Shown: positions 18,089 to 26,309, numbered from the stretch's first letter. The stretch is DNA of 64,000 nt from Thermomonas alba (GCF_022419205.1 NZ_JAJOZU010000002.1:1-64000); one strand, 5' to 3'. Notes: generated by a model not told the origin, from the sequence alone. Numbers and translations: made by a program.

Positions 18089-18606
18089 TTCGCCTCCGGC
18101 GCGCTCAGGCCCAGATGCTGCCGCAGCAGCGCTTCCAGATGGGTCAGCCCGGCCGCCTTGCCCAGGGCCAGCGCCTGCTCCGCCGCGGCGTGATCGAGCT
18201 CGAACTGTTCCAGCGCCAGCAGCGCGCCGGCGCGGTTGCCGCTGGAGCAATGCACCAGCACCCCGCCGTGGGCCGGCGCCAGCACCGCGTGCAGGGCGCG
18301 CGCGTTGGCGTCGGTCAGGCCCTGGCCGCCGTCCACCGGGATGTTGACGTAGCGCAGCCCGGCAGCGCGCACTTCGGCGGCCTCGTCGCGCCCCTTCAAC
18401 TCGCCCGGCACGCGCAGGTCCACCACCGTGCGCACCCCGCGCGCCTTCAGCGCGCGCCAGTCGCCCGGCGCCGGCTGGCCGGAGGTGTACAGCCCCGGCA
18501 GCGGCTCGTGCAGTTGGACTTCGGTCACTGCCGGCGGCGGCGCATGCGCGCAGCCGCTGGCCACGGCCACCGCCAACAACACGCTGAGCAATGCGCGCGA
18601 CCTCAT
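18085..18606 (-). CDS. Exported DSP-like / DUF442-type phosphatase
   Basis: This 173-residue protein has a lipoprotein-like signal (hydrophobic residues 5-17, then ASGC with Cys19) and a dual-specificity-phosphatase-like domain: VYTSGQP-type start near 40-45, VDLRVPGE near 62-69 and the P-loop HCSSGNRAG with Cys120 and Arg125. The C-x4-R spacing matches the DUF442/BLH phosphatase group, not classical tyrosine phosphatases (C-x5-R). DUF442 domains also form the N-terminus of Blh, the sulfur-detoxifying protein of BigR operons in Xylella and Agrobacterium, which fits this locus. Start and stop both overlap neighbours as ATGA. Confidence 0.77.
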   Translation of the reverse strand: MRSRALLSVLLAVAVASGCAHAPPPAVTEVQLHEPLPGLYTSGQPAPGDWRALKARGVRTVVDLRVPGELKGRDEAAEVRAAGLRYVNIPVDGGQGLTDANARALHAVLAPAHGGVLVHCSSGNRAGALLALEQFELDHAAAEQALALGKAAGLTHLEALLRQHLGLSAPEAK

Positions 18607-18962
18607 GCCTCGGCCTCCTGCGGGGCAGAGAGCTCGTCGAAGGCGCGCAGCGCCTCGGCGGCATAGATCATCGACGGCCCTGCGCCCATGTAGATCGCCA
18701 TCGACAGGGTTTCCAGAACTTCCTCGCGGGTCGCGCCGGCCTTGATCGCGGCCTTGGCGTGGAAGCCGATGCAGCCGTCGCAGCGGGTGGCGATGACGAT
18801 CCCCATCGCGACCAGCTCCTTGGTCTTCACGTCCAGCGCGCCGGGCTTGAGCGCCTCGCGCGCGAGCATGGAAAAGCCGCGCATCGGCTCGGGGGCGCCC
18901 GCGCGCAGCTTGGCGATGGCCGCATTGAGATCGTCGATCAACTCCGGATAGGACTGGCTCAC
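18603..18962 (-). CDS. AhpD-like carboxymuconolactone decarboxylase family protein
   Basis: The 119-residue protein has the AhpD-type redox motif: Cys61-x-x-Cys64 followed by His68 (RCDGCIGFHAKAA), with a preceding acidic helix region KTKELVAMGI. Such proteins are small alpha-helical disulfide reductases or peroxidases. The start is GTG at 18960-18962, supported by a GAGGAG ribosome-binding site 6 nt upstream and 15 bp after the TrxC stop. In this operon a role in reducing thiol or persulfide intermediates is plausible, but the substrate is unknown. Confidence 0.87.
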   Translation of the reverse strand: MSQSYPELIDDLNAAIAKLRAGAPEPMRGFSMLAREALKPGALDVKTKELVAMGIVIATRCDGCIGFHAKAAIKAGATREEVLETLSMAIYMGAGPSMIYAAEALRAFDELSAPQEAEA

Positions 18963-18977
18963 GCTCCGCTCCTCGGG

Positions 18978-19415
18978 TCAAAGATGCTGACGCGTCCAGC
19001 GCACGATGTCGGCGGCGCCCATGGCCCCGGCCTGGCGCGCCAGCTCGCGCCCGCCGCGGAACAGGGCGAGCGTGGGAATGCTGCGGATGCCGAAGCGCGC
19101 GCCCAGCGCCGGCTGCGCCTCGGTATCCACCTTCGCCAGCCGCACATACGGCTCCAGTTGCGCCGCCGCGGCCTCGAACTGCGGGGCCATCATCCGGCAC
19201 GGGCCGCACCACGGCGCCCAGAAATCGACCAGCACCGGCAGCTCGGCGCGCTCCACGTGGGCATGGAACCCGGCGGCATCCAGCGCCACCGGCTTGCCGG
19301 CAAACAGCGCCGCGCCGCATTTTCCGCACTTGGGACGCTCCGCCAGCCGCGCCTGCGGCACGCGGTTGAGCGCGTGGCAGGCCGGGCAGGCCACTAGCAG
19401 GCTGGGGTCCCTCAT
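18978..19415 (-). CDS. trxC: Thioredoxin 2 (TrxC)
   Basis: The 145-residue protein is a zinc-containing thioredoxin. An N-terminal zinc ribbon (Cys10, Cys13, Cys30, Cys33) precedes a thioredoxin domain with the WCGPC active site (Cys70, Cys73) and the cis-proline in RSIPT. TrxC reduces protein disulfides and is induced by oxidative stress in E. coli; thioredoxins can also strip persulfides from protein thiols. The ATG overlaps the OsmC stop as ATGA, so the two genes are translationally coupled. It lies within the SQR operon. Confidence 0.95.
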   Translation of the reverse strand: MRDPSLLVACPACHALNRVPQARLAERPKCGKCGAALFAGKPVALDAAGFHAHVERAELPVLVDFWAPWCGPCRMMAPQFEAAAAQLEPYVRLAKVDTEAQPALGARFGIRSIPTLALFRGGRELARQAGAMGAADIVRWTRQHL

Positions 19416-19888
19416 GCCGCACCCTCGCTGATCCCGGTGACGAAGGCCTGGCCCTCGGCATCGATCACCCGTACCTCGACGTCGATGCCCTCGCGCACGC
19501 TCTGGGTGACGATGCAGAACTGCTCGAACTGCGCCAGCACGCGCTCGAAATGCTCCAGCTTCGCCGCCGAATCGGCGAGGCGGATGGTCACCTCCGCGCG
19601 CGGGATGCGCCAGCGCCCGGCTTCGTTGCGCGCCTTGTGGGCGACGATCTCGGTGCGGATCGGGCCGGGCGCGTTCTTGAACTTGCGCAGCGCGAACAGC
19701 AGGCTGGCGGACAGGCAGTTGGCCACGCCCGCCAGCAGCAGGTGCGAGGGATTGGGCCCCGCGCCGCCGCCCAGCGGCGGTGGCTCGTCGGTGTGCAGCG
19801 CCTCCAGATCGGTGCCTTCGAAGCGGATCCGGAAGGCATAAGGACCCTCCTGTTCCAGCACCAGACGAATGCCCGCGTCTTCACTCAT
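19412..19888 (-). CDS. OsmC family thiol peroxidase-like protein
   Basis: The 158-residue product shows the OsmC/Ohr fold pattern: two redox cysteines, Cys58 in VANCLSASL and Cys125 in EQFCIVTQSV, with a GPNPSHLLLAG loop before the first. OsmC proteins reduce organic hydroperoxides with thiols, and some act on persulfides. I chose ATG 19886-19888 because a strong AAGGGAG ribosome-binding site sits about 7 nt before it. An alternative ATG eight codons upstream (19912) overlaps the RND stop as ATGA. The ECPI-like start of classic Ohr is absent, so the subgroup is uncertain. Confidence 0.88.
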   Translation of the reverse strand: MSEDAGIRLVLEQEGPYAFRIRFEGTDLEALHTDEPPPLGGGAGPNPSHLLLAGVANCLSASLLFALRKFKNAPGPIRTEIVAHKARNEAGRWRIPRAEVTIRLADSAAKLEHFERVLAQFEQFCIVTQSVREGIDVEVRVIDAEGQAFVTGISEGAA

Positions 19889-19908
19889 GCGTTTGCTCCC
19901 TTCGTCGG

Positions 19909-22900
19909 TCATGATGCCGCAGTATGGGCCTGCTGGCGCTTGCGCAGCACGTAGTACAGCAGCGGGATCACCACCAGCGTGAGCAGCGTGCTGACGAAGA
20001 TGCCGAAGATCAGCGAGATCGCCAGCCCGTTGAAGATCGGGTCGTCGAGGATGAAGAACGCGCCCAGCATCGCCGCCACGCCGGTCAGCGCGATCGGCTT
20101 GGCGCGCACCGCGCAGGCGTCGATCACCGCCTCCACCAGCGGCACCCCGCGCGCGGTCTCCTGGTTGATGAAGTCCACCAGCAGGATCGAGTTGCGCACG
20201 ATGATGCCGGCCAGCGCGATCATGCCGATCATGCTGGTGGCGGTGAACTGCTTGCCCAGCAGCGCATGGCCCGGCATCACCCCGATGATGGTCAGCGGGA
20301 TCGGCGCCATGATCACCAGCGGCACCAGGTAGCTGCGGAACTGCGCCACCACCAGCAGGTAGATCAGCACCATGCCGGCCGCGTAGGCGATGCCCATGTC
20401 GCGGAAGGTTTCGTAGGTGATCTGCCACTCGCCGTCCCACTTGATGGCGTAGTCGCTGGTATCGGCCGGCTGCGCGATGAAGGTCTGCGCCAGGGTCTGG
20501 CCCGCCACCTTTTCTTTATCCAGCTTGCCGACGATCCCGAACATGCCGTACAGCGGACTGTCGAGCTTGCCGGCCTCATCTGCGGTGACGTACACCACCG
20601 GCAGGCCGTCCTTGTGGTAGATCGCGCCGTCCCAGCGCGCCCGCACCACCCGCACCAGCTCCGACAGCGGCACCAGCTGGCCCTGCGCGCCGCGCACCTT
20701 CAGCGCCAGCAGCGAGGACAGCGCCGCCTGATCCTGCGCCGGCAGGCGCAGGCGCACCGGGCGCGGGTACTTCGAGGCGCCGTCGTGCACGTAGGTGGCA
20801 TCCAGCCCCGAGACCGCCATCGCGATAGCGTCGGCGATGGCGGACTGCGGCACGCCCAGGCGCGCGGCACGCTCGCGGTCCACCACGATCTGCTCGCGCG
20901 GCGCCTCCGCCTCGACCGTGGTGTCGATGTCCACGATGCCTTCGGTGCGTGCGAACGGCCCCTTGGCCAGCGCCAGCGCGACCTTGCGCTGGCCGGCGTA
21001 GTCCGGCCCGTAGACCTCGGCCACCAGCGGCGACAGCACCGGCGGGCCCGGCGGCACTTCCACCACCTTCACCGAGGCGCCGTACTTCTCGCCCAGTTTG
21101 GCCAGCATCGGCCGCATCGCCAGCGCGATCTCGTGGCTCTGGCGCTTGCGATGGTGCTTGTCCACCAGGTTGATCTGCAGATCGCCCATGTTCGCCGCGC
21201 TGCGCAGGAAGTACTGGCGCACCAGACCGTTGAAGTTGATCGGCGAGGCGGTTCCGGCATAACCCTGGTAGTTCAGCACTTCCGGCACCGTATCCACTGC
21301 CGCGGCCAGCTCGGTCAGCAGCGCGTTGGTCTGCTCCACGGTGCTGCCCTCGGGCATGTCGACCACCACCTGCACTTCCGACTTGTTGTCGAACGGCAGC
21401 ATCTTCAGCACCACCAGCTTGAACACCGCCAGCGACCCCGCCAGCAGCACCAGGCCCACCATCGAGGCGAACAGCAGGTTGCGCTTGCGGTCGGCGCCAT
21501 CGCCGCGCAGGAACGGCGACATCACCCGCTGAAACAGGCGATGCAGCCAGGTCTGCTGATGCACCTCGTGATCATGATCGGTCGCGGCGGCGTGGCCGTG
21601 GCGGGCCAGCAGCTTCAGCGACAGCCACGGCGTGACGATCAGGGCAACCGCCAGCGACAGCAGCATGCCGACCGATGCGTTGATCGGGATCGGCCGCATG
21701 TACGGGCCCATCAGCCCGGACACGAACGCCATCGGCATCAGCGCCGCGATCACCGTCAGCGTGGCCAGGATGGTCGGCCCGCCGACTTCGTCTACCGCCA
21801 GCGGAATGACCTCACGCAGGCTGCGTTTGCGCCCATCCGCATCCGGAATGGCCAGATGCCGGTGGATGTTCTCCACCACCACGATGGCATCGTCCACCAG
21901 GATGCCGATCGAGAAGATCAGCGCGAACAGCGACACCCGGTTCAAGGTAAAGCCCATGACCTTGGACGCGAACAGCGTCAGCGCCAGCGTCAGGATGACA
22001 GCGCTGCCGACCACGATGGCCTCGCGCCAGCCCAGCGCGAACAGCACCAGCAGCACCACGCTGCCGGTGGCGAACACCAGCTTCTGGATCAGCTTCTGCG
22101 CCTTGTCGCTGGCGGTCGCGCCGTAGTCGCGGGTGACGCTGACGTGCACACCGGCCGGGATCAGCTCGCCCTTCAGCTGCTGCACGCGCGCGGCCACGGC
22201 ACGGGTGATGTCGGAGGCATTGCTGCCCGGCTTCTTGGCGATGGCGATGGTGACCGCCGGTGAAATACCCGCCTGCGGTCCCGGGCGTCCTGGCGGCGCG
22301 CCGTACCAGACGTAACGGCTGGCGAGATCGCCGCGCGGCTCGATGCGGGCCACGTCGGAGAGCAGGATCGGCTTGCCGTCGCGGCTGCCGATCACCAGGT
22401 TGGCGACATCGTCGGCATCGGCCAGATAGCGGCCGGCGGTCACCGGCACCACGCCCCGCGCCGCGTCCACGCGCTCGCCGGCCTGGTGCACCAGATTGGC
22501 CGCCTGCAAGGCCTGGGCGAGATCGTTGACACCCATGCCATAAGCGGCGAGCTTGGCCGCATCCAGCGTCACCAGCACGCTGCGGTCGGGCGCGCCGATG
22601 GTGTAGATGTCGCGGGTGCCGGGAATGCGCTTGAGTTCGGCCTCCAGCGTGTGCGCGACCTCCGCCAGCCGGGTGGCGTCCGTATGCGGATCATCGCTCC
22701 ACAGGGTGAGCGCCATCACCGGCACATCGTCGATGCCCTTGGGCTTGACCAGCGGCTGGCCGACACCGGCGCGCTGCGGCAGGAAATCGGCGTTCGAGAA
22801 CACCTGGTTGTACAGCCGCACCAGCGCCGGCTGACGCGGCACGCCGACCTCGAACTCCACGGTCAGCGCCGCCACGCCCGGACGGCTGATGGAATAGACG

Positions 22901-23163
22901 TGCTTGACGCCCTCGATCTCGGACAACTTTTGCTCGAGCGGGGTGGCCACCCATTGCTCGACGTCGCGGCTGCTGGCGCCATCGAACGGGACGATGACGC
23001 TGGCCATCGTCACGTCGATCTGCGGCTCCTCCTCACGCGGCGTGATGACCACCGCCAGCAGGCCCAACAGCAGCCCCATGATCGCCAGGATCGGGGTCAG
23101 CGGATTGTTCTGGAATGCCGCCGCCAGCCGCCCGGAAATCCCCATGCGCGTGCGCTCAGCCAC
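19909..23163 (-). CDS. RND efflux transporter permease (AcrB/MexB superfamily)
   Basis: The 1084-residue inner-membrane proton-driven pump has the standard RND layout: a first helix at about 20-40, a large periplasmic loop, a helix bundle including GILVDDAIVVVENIHRHL with the paired Asp residues of the proton relay, a second large loop and a C-terminal bundle ending near GIIVRNSILLVDF. The substrate cannot be read from the sequence. It lies between an adaptor gene and an osmC-type gene in the sulfide operon and overlaps the adaptor by 8 bp. No outer-membrane channel gene is in the operon; tolC at 48.1 kb could supply it. Confidence 0.93.
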   Translation of the reverse strand: MAERTRMGISGRLAAAFQNNPLTPILAIMGLLLGLLAVVITPREEEPQIDVTMASVIVPFDGASSRDVEQWVATPLEQKLSEIEGVKHVYSISRPGVAALTVEFEVGVPRQPALVRLYNQVFSNADFLPQRAGVGQPLVKPKGIDDVPVMALTLWSDDPHTDATRLAEVAHTLEAELKRIPGTRDIYTIGAPDRSVLVTLDAAKLAAYGMGVNDLAQALQAANLVHQAGERVDAARGVVPVTAGRYLADADDVANLVIGSRDGKPILLSDVARIEPRGDLASRYVWYGAPPGRPGPQAGISPAVTIAIAKKPGSNASDITRAVAARVQQLKGELIPAGVHVSVTRDYGATASDKAQKLIQKLVFATGSVVLLVLFALGWREAIVVGSAVILTLALTLFASKVMGFTLNRVSLFALIFSIGILVDDAIVVVENIHRHLAIPDADGRKRSLREVIPLAVDEVGGPTILATLTVIAALMPMAFVSGLMGPYMRPIPINASVGMLLSLAVALIVTPWLSLKLLARHGHAAATDHDHEVHQQTWLHRLFQRVMSPFLRGDGADRKRNLLFASMVGLVLLAGSLAVFKLVVLKMLPFDNKSEVQVVVDMPEGSTVEQTNALLTELAAAVDTVPEVLNYQGYAGTASPINFNGLVRQYFLRSAANMGDLQINLVDKHHRKRQSHEIALAMRPMLAKLGEKYGASVKVVEVPPGPPVLSPLVAEVYGPDYAGQRKVALALAKGPFARTEGIVDIDTTVEAEAPREQIVVDRERAARLGVPQSAIADAIAMAVSGLDATYVHDGASKYPRPVRLRLPAQDQAALSSLLALKVRGAQGQLVPLSELVRVVRARWDGAIYHKDGLPVVYVTADEAGKLDSPLYGMFGIVGKLDKEKVAGQTLAQTFIAQPADTSDYAIKWDGEWQITYETFRDMGIAYAAGMVLIYLLVVAQFRSYLVPLVIMAPIPLTIIGVMPGHALLGKQFTATSMIGMIALAGIIVRNSILLVDFINQETARGVPLVEAVIDACAVRAKPIALTGVAAMLGAFFILDDPIFNGLAISLIFGIFVSTLLTLVVIPLLYYVLRKRQQAHTAAS

Positions 23164-24244
23164 GGCCTTCCCCCGCCTTTCTCTGGGCTGCCAGCGCCTG
23201 CAGCGCGGCGACCGGGTCCTGCGCCACCACGTCGCCCGCCTTCAGTCCGGAAATGATCTCCACCTGATCGCCCACGCGTGCGCCCAGGCGCACCTGGCGC
23301 AGCAGCAGGCGACCATCCTGCACCACGTAGACGCCGGTCAGTTCGCCGCGCTGGGCGATGCTGGCCGCCGGGATGCGGATCGCGGCGGCGGCTTCGGCCG
23401 GGCCGACGCTGTCCGCCGCGAACACCACCTTGGCGGTGGTGCCGGGCGCCACCGGTGGATCCAGCGTCGGCAGGTTCACGCGCACGTTCACGCTGTGGCT
23501 GAGCGGATCGGCGGCCGGAAACACGATTACGCTGGTCGGGGTGAGCGTGCGGCCATCGCCCAGGGTGACGCTGGCGGCCGGATTGCGCCGGATCGCATCG
23601 GCACGGCTCTGCGGCACCGCGACCTCGATGCGCAGCGCATCGGGCGCGTACACGCTCATCAGCGGCATGCCCGGCGCGACGGTCTCGCCCGGCTCCACGG
23701 CGCGGCGCGCCACCACGCCGGCATACGGCGCGCGCACCACAGTGTAGGCAGCCTGCTGGCTGGCCTGGGTCAACGCGGCGGCCGCCGCGTTGCGCGCGGC
23801 GATGGCCGCATCCCGCGCCGCCTTGACCTGATCGAGCTGAAGCTTGGAGACGTACTGCGTCTCGGCCAGCGCAAGATAGCGGCGATAGGTCTGCTCCGCT
23901 TCGGCGGCATTGGCCTCGGCCGCACGCAGCTGCGCGCGCGCCAGTTCGGCGCCGGCCTGCTGCTCCACCGCGGTGATCCGCAGCAGCACCTGGCCTGCCT
24001 TGACCGGCTGGTTCACGTCCACCAGGACCTCCTGCACGCGGCCTGCGGTCTGCGCCGCGAGGTCGGCGCGACGCACCGCCTCGACCACGCCGTCCCAGCC
24101 ACGGCCGGGCAGGCCCTGTCCGGCCTCGACCTTGAAGGTGGCAAGACCCGCCGGCAACGCCGGCACCTGCGCCGGCTTTTCGCCGCCGCAGGCCGCCAGC
24201 GCCAGCGCCAGCGCGGCAGGCAGTAGCGCCTTAGTTGAACGCAC
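23156..24244 (-). CDS. RND periplasmic adaptor (membrane fusion) lipoprotein
   Basis: The 362-residue protein is the adaptor that links the RND pump to an outer-membrane channel. It has a lipobox (LAAC, Cys19), a lipoyl/barrel-sandwich segment (WDGVVEAVRRADLAAQTAGRV, about 50-72), an alanine-rich coiled-coil hairpin near 100-165 and a beta-barrel with AVEPGETVAPGMPL near 185-200. The GTG start at 24242-24244 overlaps the end of the DUF2892 gene by 14 bp. It is cotranscribed with the pump downstream. Confidence 0.92.
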   Translation of the reverse strand: MRSTKALLPAALALALAACGGEKPAQVPALPAGLATFKVEAGQGLPGRGWDGVVEAVRRADLAAQTAGRVQEVLVDVNQPVKAGQVLLRITAVEQQAGAELARAQLRAAEANAAEAEQTYRRYLALAETQYVSKLQLDQVKAARDAAIAARNAAAAALTQASQQAAYTVVRAPYAGVVARRAVEPGETVAPGMPLMSVYAPDALRIEVAVPQSRADAIRRNPAASVTLGDGRTLTPTSVIVFPAADPLSHSVNVRVNLPTLDPPVAPGTTAKVVFAADSVGPAEAAAAIRIPAASIAQRGELTGVYVVQDGRLLLRQVRLGARVGDQVEIISGLKAGDVVAQDPVAALQALAAQRKAGEGRG

Positions 24245-24437
24245 AGCCGCCTCCGCGCACGCCGAGCTTCTTGAAGATCATCGCCGCCGGGCAGAAGCCG
24301 GTGAAGCTGGCCTGCAGCATGTTCAGGCCGATGAACGCGGTGAACAGCAGCCACTTGGGCGAGACGAAATAGACCAGCAGCACGCTGACCAGGATCATCA
24401 CGCCGGCAAAGGCCATCACGGCACGGTCGAGGTTCAT
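24231..24437 (-). CDS. DUF2892 (YgaP-type) small membrane protein
   Basis: The 68-residue protein has two membrane helices (about 6-25 and 30-48) and a short tail with the family-typical TGFCPAAMIFKKLG motif, including Cys49. DUF2892 domains form the membrane part of YgaP, a rhodanese-linked protein, and occur in BigR-type sulfur operons. The paired helices may insert in the inner membrane with the cysteine near the surface. Its place, 40 bp after the SQR stop and before the adaptor, fits a role in handling sulfane sulfur, but the function is unproven. Confidence 0.87.
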   Translation of the reverse strand: MNLDRAVMAFAGVMILVSVLLVYFVSPKWLLFTAFIGLNMLQASFTGFCPAAMIFKKLGVRGGGCAFN

Positions 24438-24477
24438 GGGGAAATCTCCTTGGATCGAAATGTGGACGTCGGCAAAC

Positions 24478-25758
24478 TCACTTGGCGTCTTTCAGACGCT
24501 CGATCCCGAGCAGGCTCAGGATGTGCTTTTCGTAGATTGGCTCGCTGGTGCCATTGCGCATCTTGTAGAGGAAGTACTTCTCGAAACCGATCTTGGCCAG
24601 GTGCACCCACTTGCCGATCTTGGTCCAGGTGACGTTGCGCGGCGGGATCTGCGGCAGCGCCACGAAAGCCGCGCCGGTATCACCCATGTCGGCCAGGCAC
24701 ACGGCATTCCAGGTGCCTTCGTAATCGGGCGTCTTGCCTTCCAGCTCGGCCTTGATGTTGCGCACGATGGTGGTGACCATCGACTCGATCATGAAGCCGG
24801 TCTTGGGCGCGCCGGTCGGCACCGGGGTCGCCTCCACCGGCGGAATCGCCACGCATACGCCGGCCGCGAAGATCTTCGGGTACTTCGGGCTGCGCTGGTG
24901 CTTGTCCACGATCACGAAGCCGCGGGGGTTGCACAGGCCTTCGACCGCGGCCACCGCCTCCACGCCCTTGAACGCCGGCAGCAGCATCGAGAACTTGAAC
25001 GGCAGCACCTGCGGCTCCAGCGGCTGCCCCTTGGCATCGTGCGGCACCACGGTCATCTCGCCCTCGCGCACCTCGGCGACCTTGGCGTTCTCGATCCACT
25101 TGATGTGGCGCTGGCGCATCTCCGATTCCATCAGGCCCTTGGAATCGCCGACGCCGCCAAGCCCCATGTGGCCGATGTAGGGCTCGCTGGTGACGAAGGT
25201 GATCGGCACCCTGTCGCGCAGCTTGCGCTTGCGCAGGTCGGCATCGACGATCATCACGAACTCATACGCAGGGCCGAAGCAGCTCGCGCCTTGCACCGCG
25301 CCGATCACGATCGGGCCGGGGCTCTTCAGGAACTCCTGGTAGGCCTGCCAGGCGTGCTCGGCGTGCGGGGTGGTGCACACCGACTGGGTATAGCCACCCT
25401 CCGGACCGGTGCCCGGCACCTCCTCGAACGCCAGCTTGGGGCCGGTGCAGATCAGCAGATAGTCATATTCGATGCGCTCGCCGGCCTCGGTGATCACCGC
25501 ATCGCCCGCGGCGTCGATCCTGGCCACGCCATCGCCGTTGAAGCGGATGCCGTGCTTGCCGACGTAGTCGGACACTTTGAGGGTGATGTCCTCCGGCTTG
25601 CGCCAGCCCACCGCCAGCCAGGGGTTGGACGGCGTGAAGCTGAACACATCGCCCTTGCCCACCAGCACGATCTCGTGCTTCTTGCCCAGCACCTCGCGCA
25701 GCTCGTACGCCGCGCTCATGCCACCCAGCCCTGCACCCATCACTACGATCCTGGCCAT
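24478..25758 (-). CDS. sqr: Sulfide:quinone oxidoreductase, type I
   Basis: The 426-residue FAD enzyme oxidises sulfide to sulfane sulfur at the membrane and passes electrons to the quinone pool. It has the GAGLGGMSAAYEL nucleotide motif at the N-terminus, an ICTGPK segment near 103-108, and the three redox cysteines of type I enzymes at 128 (SVCTTPHAEHA), 160 (GASCFGPAYEF) and 354 (NAVCLADMG); the Acidithiobacillus ferrooxidans enzyme has 128, 160 and 356. The C-terminus is a long amphipathic helix region for membrane contact. It is the first gene of a nine-gene operon and divergent from an ArsR-family repressor with operator-like sites between them. Confidence 0.93.
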   Translation of the reverse strand: MARIVVMGAGLGGMSAAYELREVLGKKHEIVLVGKGDVFSFTPSNPWLAVGWRKPEDITLKVSDYVGKHGIRFNGDGVARIDAAGDAVITEAGERIEYDYLLICTGPKLAFEEVPGTGPEGGYTQSVCTTPHAEHAWQAYQEFLKSPGPIVIGAVQGASCFGPAYEFVMIVDADLRKRKLRDRVPITFVTSEPYIGHMGLGGVGDSKGLMESEMRQRHIKWIENAKVAEVREGEMTVVPHDAKGQPLEPQVLPFKFSMLLPAFKGVEAVAAVEGLCNPRGFVIVDKHQRSPKYPKIFAAGVCVAIPPVEATPVPTGAPKTGFMIESMVTTIVRNIKAELEGKTPDYEGTWNAVCLADMGDTGAAFVALPQIPPRNVTWTKIGKWVHLAKIGFEKYFLYKMRNGTSEPIYEKHILSLLGIERLKDAK

Positions 25759-25792
25759 TGCATCGATCCCCGTTGACGCCTGTTTGGCGGCC

Positions 25793-25835
25793 TCTAAACT
25801 TTAGATGTTGCTTATATTAGTGTCAACTGATATAA
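25793..25835. promoter_or_regulatory. Operator and divergent promoters for sqr and the ArsR/BigR regulator
   Basis: An AT-rich inverted repeat, 25812-25835 (10-bp arms with one mismatch and a 4-nt centre), and a second perfect palindrome TCTAAA-C-TTTAGA at 25793-25805 lie between the two genes. The minus-strand sqr promoter is visible: TTGACA (25821-25826) and TAAAGT (25798-25803) separated by 17 bp. The first repeat covers its -35 box and the second its -10 box. The plus-strand regulator promoter has TTGCTT (25808-25813) and TATAAA (25831-25836), also 17 bp apart, with the first repeat overlapping both boxes and filling the spacer. Repression of both genes by the ArsR protein is inferred. 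Confidence 0.72.
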
Positions 25836-25912
25836 AATCAAGCCTGAACCCGCTCCCGGCAGCCGCCAGCCATCGCTGGCACACTGCCACCCTTTCGATG
25901 CCACCCCCGACC

Positions 25913-26269
25913 ATGAGCAAGGCCCGCCGCTCCCCGCCACCGCCATCGCTGGAACTCGACCCGGAAGCCATGCGCGAGCACGCCTCCGACGCCGCCCGGC
26001 TGCTGCGCACACTGGCCAACGACAAGCGGCTGATGCTGCTGTGCCTGCTGGTGGGCGGCGAGCGCTCGGTCAGCGAGCTGAATGCCAAGGTGGAGCTGAG
26101 CCAGTCGGCGCTCTCGCAGCACCTGGCGGTGCTACGCGCCGATGGCCTGGTCACCACCCGGCGCGAAGCGCAGACCATCTATTACCGGCTCGCGGACGGC
26201 CCGGCCCAGCGCATCCTGGCCCTCCTGCACGACATCTACTGCGGCAACGCTCAGGCCTGCCCGGCCTGA
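25913..26269 (+). CDS. Persulfide-sensing ArsR-type repressor, BigR/SqrR/YgaV-like
   Basis: The 118-residue (from ATG 25913) winged-helix repressor has the helix-turn-helix LSQSALSQHLAVLRADGLV and wing TTRREAQTIYYRL. Two cysteines, Cys44 (RLMLLCLLVGG) and Cys110 (LHDIYCGNAQ), are 66 residues apart, the same spacing as Cys41/107 of SqrR and Cys42/108 of BigR. In those proteins persulfide forms a tetrasulfide link and releases DNA. Metal-binding motifs of arsenic or zinc sensors are absent. ATG 25898, five codons upstream, is an alternative start. The gene is divergent from sqr and probably represses that operon and itself. Confidence 0.85.
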   Translation: MSKARRSPPPPSLELDPEAMREHASDAARLLRTLANDKRLMLLCLLVGGERSVSELNAKVELSQSALSQHLAVLRADGLVTTRREAQTIYYRLADGPAQRILALLHDIYCGNAQACPA

Positions 26270-26309
26270 GCGGCCGCCTGCGATCAAGCCCGGCGATCAA
26301 GTCCGGCAA

